Shown one piece after another: positions 58,411-64,000 of a stretch of DNA of 64,000 nt; positions within the stretch are counted from its first letter, which is position 1; every line of letters begins with the position of its first letter. Origin of the DNA: Caulobacter vibrioides (lineage in GTDB: Bacteria; Pseudomonadota; Alphaproteobacteria; Caulobacterales; Caulobacteraceae); contig NZ_PJRR01000015.1 of the NCBI RefSeq assembly GCF_002858865.1, forward strand, positions 1-64,000, in the 5' to 3' direction. The position numbers were made by a program, and so were the translations under genes. The notes under the pieces are model-generated. The model saw only the letters and a program-made list of their open reading frames with translations. It made no database searches and was not told the origin of the DNA.

Positions 58411-59745
58411 CTACCCCGCCAGCGTTTCCAGGAACCGCACCGGCTCGCCCTTGCCTTCGGCGATGATCTCGTCGTCGCGCATCACCACGATGCCGCGCAC
58501 GATCGTCGCCACCGGCCAGGCCTTGGCCTCGAAGCCGTCGAACGGCGTCCAGCCCGAGCGGGTGGCCATCCAGTCGTGGGTGATGACCCGACGGGCCTTC
58601 ATGTCGACGATGGTGAAATCGGCGTCGAAGCCCTCGGCGATACGACCCTTGTCGGCCAGGCCGAAGATGCGGTTCACGCCGTGGCTGGTCAGATCGACGA
58701 AGCGCTCCAGGGTGAGCTTGCCGTCGACGACGTGGGTCAGCATGATCGGCACCAGGGTCTGGACGCCCGGCATGCCCGAGGGCGAGGCCGGATAGGGACG
58801 GGCCTTTTCCTCGCGGGTGTGCGGCGCGTGGTCGGAGCCGATCACGTCGGCGACGCCGGTGTCGATCCCGCGCCAGATGCCGGCCACATGGTCGGCCTCG
58901 CGGATCGGCGGGTTCATCTGCGCAAAGCCCTTCAGGCGCTCATAGGCCTCGGGGGCGACCAGGGTCAGGTGCTGGGGCGTGACCTCGACGCTGGCGACGT
59001 CCTTGTTCTGGGCCAGGAAGTCGATCTCTTCCTTGGTGGTGACGTGCAGCACGTGGATGCGCTTGCCCAGGCCCTTGGCGATGCGGACCAGGCGGTGGGT
59101 CGACTGCAGGGCGGCCTGGGCGTCGCGCACCTCCGGGTGGCTGGTCCAGTCGCCGGGACGGGCCAGGCTGCGGCGCTCGGCCAGGCGGTATTCATCCTCG
59201 GAGTGGAAGGCGGCGCGGCGGTTGACGTGGCGCAGCACGTTCTCGACGCCCTCGTCGTCCTGGACGAGCAGAGAGCCGGTCGAGGCGCCCATGAACACCT
59301 TGATGCCGCAGCACCCCGGAAGCCGTTCCAGTTCGCCCAGGAAGGTCGCGTTCTCGTGGGTGCCGCCGACATAGAAGGCGTGGTCGGTGTGCATCCGGTT
59401 CTTGGCCCGCGAGAGCTTGTCGGCCAAGGCGTCCGGGTCGGTGGTGGTCGGCTCGGTGTTGGGCATCTCGAAGACGGCCGTGACACCGCCCAGGGCCGCG
59501 CCGCGCGAACCGCTCTCGAGATCTTCCTTCCACTCCAGACCCGGTTCGCGGAAGTGCACCTGGCTGTCGATGACGCCGGGCAGCACGGTCAGGCCAGTGG
59601 CGTCGAACACCTCGCCGGCGCTGGCCTGAGAGAGGTCGCCGACCGCAACGATCTTGCCGCCGCGCACGCCGATGTCGGTGAAGTCCCGGCCGGCGTGGTT
59701 CACCACCTCGCCGCCACGCACGATCAGGTCGAAGGTCTGGGTCAT
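58411..59745 (-). CDS. Dihydroorotase-type amidohydrolase
   Basis: A 444-residue class I dihydroorotase-like enzyme of pyrimidine synthesis. Metal and active-site motifs are GIKVFMGASTG (the Lys that is carboxylated), FHSEDEY, IHVLHVTT and VIGSDHAPHT with the catalytic Asp. The first motif is DSQVHFREPG: the usual His-x-His is Gln-x-His. An alphaproteobacterial subgroup annotated dihydroorotase shares this form. It is monocistronic and has no aspartate carbamoyltransferase next to it. It may be the active enzyme or a non-catalytic paralogue. Confidence 0.85.
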   Translation of the reverse strand: MTQTFDLIVRGGEVVNHAGRDFTDIGVRGGKIVAVGDLSQASAGEVFDATGLTVLPGVIDSQVHFREPGLEWKEDLESGSRGAALGGVTAVFEMPNTEPTTTDPDALADKLSRAKNRMHTDHAFYVGGTHENATFLGELERLPGCCGIKVFMGASTGSLLVQDDEGVENVLRHVNRRAAFHSEDEYRLAERRSLARPGDWTSHPEVRDAQAALQSTHRLVRIAKGLGKRIHVLHVTTKEEIDFLAQNKDVASVEVTPQHLTLVAPEAYERLKGFAQMNPPIREADHVAGIWRGIDTGVADVIGSDHAPHTREEKARPYPASPSGMPGVQTLVPIMLTHVVDGKLTLERFVDLTSHGVNRIFGLADKGRIAEGFDADFTIVDMKARRVITHDWMATRSGWTPFDGFEAKAWPVATIVRGIVVMRDDEIIAEGKGEPVRFLETLAG

Positions 59746-59825
59746 CGGACGGCTCCTCGGAGGGGTTCAAGGCATCTAGGGCCGACCTGTTCGAGAGGCA
59801 ACCGTTTCGTGACGGCCGACGCGTC

Positions 59826-60383
59826 TCAGGGCCCGGAGGGCGCCGGACGCGTCAGGTCGAAGGCGACGCGGAACAGCCGGTTAGGGCGCGAGAGCTCGTA
59901 GGTGAACTGGCCGTCGGTGAGCCCCAACGCCCAAACATTGGTGTTCGAGACCGTCCGGTTCAGCCGCGTGAACAGGGCCTTGGACTCCTCATCGACCGGG
60001 AAGCGCTGCAAGTCCGCTGACCCCGGCGCGACGGTGTCGCCGCCATAGCGCGACAGCTCATCCTCGACGCCGTCGGGGTGTCGATGGTCGTGCTTGAGGC
60101 GCAGGCGGCCGTCGTCGAGACGGGTGATGATCCAGGTCCGCGAGCGATCCTCGCCGACCCGGAACGGGATGCGGATCTGCCGCGCGTCACAGTGCGCCAC
60201 GGTCATCACCAGCTCGGCCTTGCGGAACGCCTCGTCGGCCGCATCGCCGGCGGCGACCTGACCCACGAAGGTCTTGCCGCACAGCGCGCTCAGGCGCTCG
60301 AAGAACTGCTCACCCGGCGCCCCGGCGAAGGCTGCGCCCGGCGCCAGGACGATCAGCGCACAAAGAGCGACGACGGCCTTCAT
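59826..60383 (-). CDS. Secreted protein of unknown function
   Basis: A 185-residue exported protein: signal peptide MKAVVALCALIVLAPGAAFA, then FFERLSALCGKTFVGQVAAG and LKHDHRHPDG, ending VAFDLTRPAPSGP. I see no catalytic motif. Two Cys remain in the mature part. It is coupled to the glycosyltransferase gene by a four-base overlap (ATGA) and so is probably linked to envelope biogenesis. Function unknown. Confidence 0.85.
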   Translation of the reverse strand: MKAVVALCALIVLAPGAAFAGAPGEQFFERLSALCGKTFVGQVAAGDAADEAFRKAELVMTVAHCDARQIRIPFRVGEDRSRTWIITRLDDGRLRLKHDHRHPDGVEDELSRYGGDTVAPGSADLQRFPVDEESKALFTRLNRTVSNTNVWALGLTDGQFTYELSRPNRLFRVAFDLTRPAPSGP

Positions 60384-61594
60384 CGGGCTTTCCTCGGCCG
60401 CGCTGCGCGGCGTTGGGTCTTGAGCGGCTCAACCGCGTCCTCGATCGGGCGCTTTGCCTCGCCCTCATCGGCAGGGTCGCTGAGCGCGTCGGTGGGCGCC
60501 GCCTCGATCGGGTCGACGGTGGTCTGGGCCATGACCTCAGGCTCGGCTGGGGGCGTCGATCCGACGATTTCGGCTTCCGAAACGGCATCGGACACAATCG
60601 GCGGGACGGTCCCAGACACCTTGGCCAGCAGATCCTTGGCGGCCTTGAACACCGTAGTCACCGGAAGATCGCTCATGTGGCGGATCGCCTGGGAGAGCTC
60701 GGGATCGATGGTCAGGAACTGATCGAACGACCTTGGCCCGCGCACCGCCACAGCGTGCTCGCCCCACGGCGCATAGCGGCGCTCGTCGGAGGGACCGAAC
60801 AGCCCGACCGTCGGCGTGCCGGCGGCGGCGGCGATGTGCATCAGGCCCGAGTCGTTGCCGATGAACAGGCTGGCGCGCTTCAGGCAGGCATAGGCGGTGA
60901 GCAGATCCACCTTGCCGGTCAGGTCGATGGTGCGCCCGCGCGCCGAGGCCATGCGCAGTTCCTCGACCATGCGGGTGTCTTCCGGACCGCCCAGGATCAG
61001 CAGCCGGCCGCCGGCTATCGGGCCGTCCTTGTCCAGCAGCTGGGCGGCGGTCTGGGTGAAGCGCTCGATCGGCCAGACCTTGCCGATCCAGTTGGCCGCC
61101 GGGCCCACGGCCAGGATCGGTCCGGTCTCGCCGCCCTCGGTCAGGCCCAGCAGTTCGTCCGCCAGGGCCTGCACCTCGGGCGTGATGTAGAGATAAGGCG
61201 GCGGCGGATCGCCCTCGAGCTTCAGCGTGCGGGCCGCGTCCACCACCTTGTGGACGACCTCGCCCGGGATCTTCTTCCAGATGGCGCGCTTGTCACGACG
61301 CAGGAACAGCGCCGTGGCCGAACCGCGGAGATCGACGATCAGGCTCCACTTCTTGTGGCGCACCTGGCGCCAGAGCTTGAACCAGTGGCCCTTGCCCTTG
61401 GCCTTCTCCATCACGATCACCCGGTCCAGACCGGGGACATGGGCGAAGAGCGGCGCGGCCAGCGGGCCGGCGACGATGGTGAAGCGCGCGTTGGGGATCT
61501 GGTCGGCCAGCATCTTGATCAGGCCGGACGACAGCACCGCGTCACCGATACGCGTCGCCGTGATGAAAAGGATCGGAAAGGCCCTCTGTGTCAT
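60380..61594 (-). CDS. Glycosyltransferase family 9 (heptosyltransferase-like)
   Basis: A 404-residue GT9 protein: ILFITATRIGDAVLSSGLIK at the start, LAVGPAANWIGKVWPIERF in the centre, FIGNDSGLMHIAAAAGTPTV and GLFGPSDERRYAPWGEHAV in the nucleotide-sugar domain. These are the ADP-heptose-type GT9 motifs used in LPS core synthesis. A Pro/Glu-rich disordered tail of about 65 residues ends RRAARPRKAR. ATG 61594 is preferred to 61630. The acceptor is unknown. Confidence 0.92.
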   Translation of the reverse strand: MTQRAFPILFITATRIGDAVLSSGLIKMLADQIPNARFTIVAGPLAAPLFAHVPGLDRVIVMEKAKGKGHWFKLWRQVRHKKWSLIVDLRGSATALFLRRDKRAIWKKIPGEVVHKVVDAARTLKLEGDPPPPYLYITPEVQALADELLGLTEGGETGPILAVGPAANWIGKVWPIERFTQTAAQLLDKDGPIAGGRLLILGGPEDTRMVEELRMASARGRTIDLTGKVDLLTAYACLKRASLFIGNDSGLMHIAAAAGTPTVGLFGPSDERRYAPWGEHAVAVRGPRSFDQFLTIDPELSQAIRHMSDLPVTTVFKAAKDLLAKVSGTVPPIVSDAVSEAEIVGSTPPAEPEVMAQTTVDPIEAAPTDALSDPADEGEAKRPIEDAVEPLKTQRRAARPRKAR

Positions 61595-61697
61595 CGGTAC
61601 ACCTATAGGCCGGTCGGTGAGTCGGCGCACCCCACGTTAACACTTGAGTTACCTCAAGGACTGGCGTCGCCCGCGACACGGCGCCACATGTGCCCTC

Positions 61698-62489
61698 ATG
61701 ACCGCACCTTGCCTCGCCCGCCTCGCCTCCCGCGCCGTCATCGCCGTGTCCGGCCCGGACTGGCGAAGCTTCCTGCAGGGCCTGCTGACCCAGGACGTCG
61801 CGACCCTGGCCGTCGGCGAGCTGCGCTTTGCGGGCCTGCTGACCCCGCAGGGCAAGCTGCTCTATGACCTGTTCGTCGCCGGAACCCAGGACGGCGCCCT
61901 GCTGGACGTGGCGGCGGCGCACCGCGAGGCCATCCTGACGCGCCTTTCGATGTACCGCTTGCGAGCCAAGGTGGAGCTGGTCGCCAGCGATCGTCCGGTG
62001 ATCGCGGTGTTTGGCGGCGCGACGTCGGGCGAGGGCCTGTACGCCGATCCTCGCCTGCCGGCCCTGGGCGCCCGCGCCTATGACGACCGGGCGACCAACG
62101 CCGACGAAGACGTCTATGAAGCTCATCGCCTGGCCCTGGGCGTTCCCGGCCCCACCGACTGGGGCAGCGAGGCGACCTATCCGATCGAGGCCAATTTCGA
62201 CCTCCTGGCGGGGATCGACTTCAAGAAGGGCTGCTTTGTCGGCCAGGAGACCACCAGCCGCATGAAGCGGCGCGGCACGATCAAGAACCGCATGCTGCCG
62301 ATCACCTTCGACGGCCCGCCGCCCCCCTTCGGCGCCGAGGTGCTGGCCGGCGAGCTGCGCGCCGGTGAGGTGCTGAGCGGCCGCGACGGCCAGGCCATGG
62401 CGCTGCTGCGCCTGGACCGGATCGACGGCGCGGCGCTGACCGTCGAAGGACGTCCGGTCCGCGTCGAGCGACCGGACTGGGTGGCCTGA
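61698..62489 (+). CDS. ygfZ: Folate-binding YgfZ-family protein
   Basis: A 263-residue GcvT-like tetrahydrofolate-binding protein involved in Fe-S cluster enzyme maturation. The signature KKGCFVGQETTSRMKRRG contains the family's conserved Cys; an N-terminal FLQGLLTQDV and the late GRDGQAMALLRLD complete it. ATG 61698 is used, with a 103-base gap from the divergent glycosyltransferase gene. Length is within the family range. Confidence 0.93.
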   Translation: MTAPCLARLASRAVIAVSGPDWRSFLQGLLTQDVATLAVGELRFAGLLTPQGKLLYDLFVAGTQDGALLDVAAAHREAILTRLSMYRLRAKVELVASDRPVIAVFGGATSGEGLYADPRLPALGARAYDDRATNADEDVYEAHRLALGVPGPTDWGSEATYPIEANFDLLAGIDFKKGCFVGQETTSRMKRRGTIKNRMLPITFDGPPPPFGAEVLAGELRAGEVLSGRDGQAMALLRLDRIDGAALTVEGRPVRVERPDWVA

Positions 62490-62586
62490 GACCTACGGTT
62501 GCGGGCGTCCCCATTTCGGGGCAGAGACTTGAGAACGATGGTCGCCGTAGTCCGCGACCGCGATCGCTTTAGGGGGCAATGGAAAC

Positions 62587-63468
62587 ATGAATCGTCGCAA
62601 AATTCTCGGCGCGGGCGCGCTGCTGGCCGTGACCGCCATGGCCGGACCGGTTCTGGCCGCCAGCGCCGATCGCTTCTCCGTCAAGGTTCGCGGCAAGGGC
62701 CCCGACGTCATCCTGATCCCCGGCCTGTCGTCGTCGCCGGAAATCTGGGAGTCGACCGCCCAGGCGCTGGAGGGCCGCTACCGCGTCCACCTCGTCCACG
62801 TCGCCGGGTTCGCAGGCGCGCCTACCGCCGGCAACGCAGACGGCAAGGTCGCCGCGGGCGTGGCTGAAGGCCTGGCGGGCTACATCCAGGCTAAGGGCCT
62901 GAAGTCGCCGGCTGTGATGGGCCACTCGATGGGCGGCACGATCGGCATGATGCTGGCCGCGCGCAGCCCCGGCCTGGTGGGCAAGCTGATGGTCGTCGAC
63001 ATGTTCCCGAACCTGGCGGTGGCCTATTTCGGGCCCGGCCAGTCGCCGGAGTCGGTCGCCCAGCGCGCCGCCGGCTTCCGCGCCCAGATCGCCGACGCGC
63101 CGGCCGAGGCCTTCAAGGCGATGCAGGAGCAGGTGATGGTCGGCATGGTCCGCACCGAGTCCGCGCGCGCCGCCATCGTCAAGCACTCGCTCGACAGCGA
63201 CCGGCAGGTCGCCGGACGGGCCATGGAAGAGCTGCTGACCACCGACCTGACGCCCGAACTGGCCAAGATCACAGCGCCGACCACCGTGGTCTGGGCCTGG
63301 AACAGCAGCATGCCGGCGCCGGCGGCGATGTTCAGCGGCTGGTATCAGGGCGCCTATGGCCCGCTGAAGGGCGCCAAGGTGGTGCGTATCGACGACGCCG
63401 CCCACTTCATCATGATCGATCAGCCGGCCAAGTTCATGGCCGAGGTCGAGAGCTTCCTGGCCAGCTGA
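62587..63468 (+). CDS. Secreted alpha/beta hydrolase
   Basis: A 293-residue hydrolase with a signal peptide (MNRRKILGAGALLAVTAMAG, cut near VLAA). GHSMGG holds the nucleophile Ser, LVHVAGFAGA the oxyanion region, and DDAAHFIMIDQP the catalytic His; the Asp lies in the VVWAWNSS region or nearby, not certain by eye. It probably acts in the periplasm on an ester or amide. It is monocistronic and followed by two hairpins. Confidence 0.9.
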   Translation: MNRRKILGAGALLAVTAMAGPVLAASADRFSVKVRGKGPDVILIPGLSSSPEIWESTAQALEGRYRVHLVHVAGFAGAPTAGNADGKVAAGVAEGLAGYIQAKGLKSPAVMGHSMGGTIGMMLAARSPGLVGKLMVVDMFPNLAVAYFGPGQSPESVAQRAAGFRAQIADAPAEAFKAMQEQVMVGMVRTESARAAIVKHSLDSDRQVAGRAMEELLTTDLTPELAKITAPTTVVWAWNSSMPAPAAMFSGWYQGAYGPLKGAKVVRIDDAAHFIMIDQPAKFMAEVESFLAS

Positions 63469-63482
63469 TCTAAAGCCGTTGC

Positions 63483-63530
63483 TAGAGCCCTTTAGCTTTA
63501 GATGGAATCATCTAAAGCTAAAGGGCTCTA
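63483..63530. repeat. TAGAGCC-type hairpin with GANTC apex
   Basis: TAGAGCCCTTTAGCTTTAGATG and its exact reverse complement form 22-base arms around GAAT. GAATC at the apex is a GANTC site. It lies after the hydrolase stop and may terminate it. It shares the outer bases TAGAGCC and the inner TTTAGATG with the hairpin at 63543. Confidence 0.85.
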
Positions 63531-63542
63531 AATGTTTGATTT

Positions 63543-63594
63543 TAGAGCCTGTTTATCTGGTTTAGATGGTTCCATCTAAACCAGACAGGCTCTA
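63543..63594. repeat. TAGAGCC-type hairpin with TTAT bulge
   Basis: TAGAGCCTGT, TTAT, then CTGGTTTAGATGG pairs with CCATCTAAACCAG then ACAGGCTCTA around TT. The only asymmetry is TTAT on the left. The last bases (CTA) are the TAG stop codon of the minus-strand gene at 63592. Confidence 0.87.
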
Positions 63595-64000
63595 GCGGCA
63601 GCGGCCGTAGCGGTCCGGGGACGCCCCCGGGCCGCCGCGCCAACCGGGCGGGTTCTCCCAGTTCGTGCCGGAACCCCCGCCCGGACCGGGCGGGTTGCGG
63701 TCGTTGTCGAACCAGCACTTGCCGGCCTGGTTCCACCAGCCAAAGCCCGGGTGATAGTAGCCGTAGACGTGGTTGTAATAGTAGCCGTCGCGATAGCGGA
63801 ACTCGACCCGCTGGCCGTTCCAGCGATAGTAGCGGCGATCGGGCGAGACGCCCGGTCCGCCCCGCCAGCCCGGCGGATTCTCCCAGTTGGTTCCGGGACC
63901 ACCGCGAGGCCCCGGCGGGTTGTGGTCGCGATCCCTGTGCAGGGCCAGGGCCGGCGTCGTGGCCAGGGCGGTCGTCGCCAAGGCCAGCATGGCGAAGGTC
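63592..64000 (-). CDS. Secreted Pro/Gly-rich repeat protein, N-terminus cut by window edge
   Basis: The minus frame is open to the edge. An in-frame ATG at 63990 would give 132 residues (ALATTALATTPALALHRDRD, signal-peptide-like), but residues upstream (TFA) suggest a longer, partly missing signal peptide. The mature part has two copies of a Gly/Pro/Trp-rich unit, PPGPRGGPGTNWENPPGWRG and PPGPGGGSGTNWENPPGWRG, on either side of a Tyr/Asp-rich YRDGYYYNHVYGYY segment, and ends ASPDRYGRCR. Its stop TAG belongs to the hairpin at 63543-63594. Family unknown. Confidence 0.75.
   Translation of the reverse strand, partial: TFAMLALATTALATTPALALHRDRDHNPPGPRGGPGTNWENPPGWRGGPGVSPDRRYYRWNGQRVEFRYRDGYYYNHVYGYYHPGFGWWNQAGKCWFDNDRNPPGPGGGSGTNWENPPGWRGGPGASPDRYGRCR

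Overview
The window reads as a chromosomal segment of an alphaproteobacterium of the Caulobacter group, very close to C. vibrioides/crescentus or C. segnis. This is an inference from high GC, strong GC3 bias, two TonB-dependent receptors, a chemotaxis operon in the Caulobacter order (mcpA-cheX-cheY-cheA-cheW-cheR-cheB-cheY-cheD-cheU-cleA-cheE) and the neighbouring N-acetylglucosamine locus. No tRNA, rRNA, insertion sequence, prophage or CRISPR array was seen. Nearly all of the sequence is ordinary chromosomal coding DNA, and the most unusual material lies in intergenic repeats and a few small or unrecognised genes.

Bases 1-8600 hold a GlcNAc/chitin-oligosaccharide locus. A minus-strand unit carries a TonB-dependent receptor, a GH20 beta-N-acetylhexosaminidase and the first codons of a PTS EIIA-type protein. 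It is divergent from a plus-strand unit with a GntR regulator, a SIS-type glucosamine-6-phosphate deaminase and the deacetylase NagA. A second TonB-dependent receptor (8609-11620) has two LacI-type palindromes upstream. Bases 11890-21676 are a tightly overlapped chemotaxis operon, followed by a small secreted TonB-C-like protein and a cytosolic globin-coupled chemoreceptor.

Bases 24356-43000 carry an acyl-CoA dehydrogenase, an amino-acid permease, a YeiH-type membrane protein with a divergent Lrp regulator, small DUF genes, and a low-bias pair (unknown protein plus XRE regulator, 30665-31767). They continue with an aldehyde dehydrogenase, two Nudix hydrolases, a pterin reductase-like SDR with FolB, a fasciclin protein, paired DUF4870 proteins, a glutamine amidotransferase and a tRNA nucleotidyltransferase/poly(A) polymerase-type enzyme. 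Bases 43120-64000 carry an MFS transporter, a divergent GNAT/TfoX pair, a six-gene MarR-enoyl-CoA hydratase-SDR operon, a metallo-beta-lactamase-fold protein, and a secreted 20-cysteine five-repeat protein. After these come a ThDP enzyme, feruloyl-CoA synthase, a DGPF/ECF sigma pair with a recognisable promoter, a dihydroorotase, a family 9 glycosyltransferase, YgfZ, an alpha/beta hydrolase, and a Pro/Gly-rich protein running off the right edge.

Four kinds of structured intergenic repeat recur. Family A has five cloverleaf-like copies, all in one orientation. Family B has two copies with GANTC sites. Family C consists of C/G-run palindromes in convergent gaps. The fourth is a TAGAGCC-based hairpin whose arms differ between copies. 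Several of them supply the stop codon or C-terminal tail of the adjacent gene.
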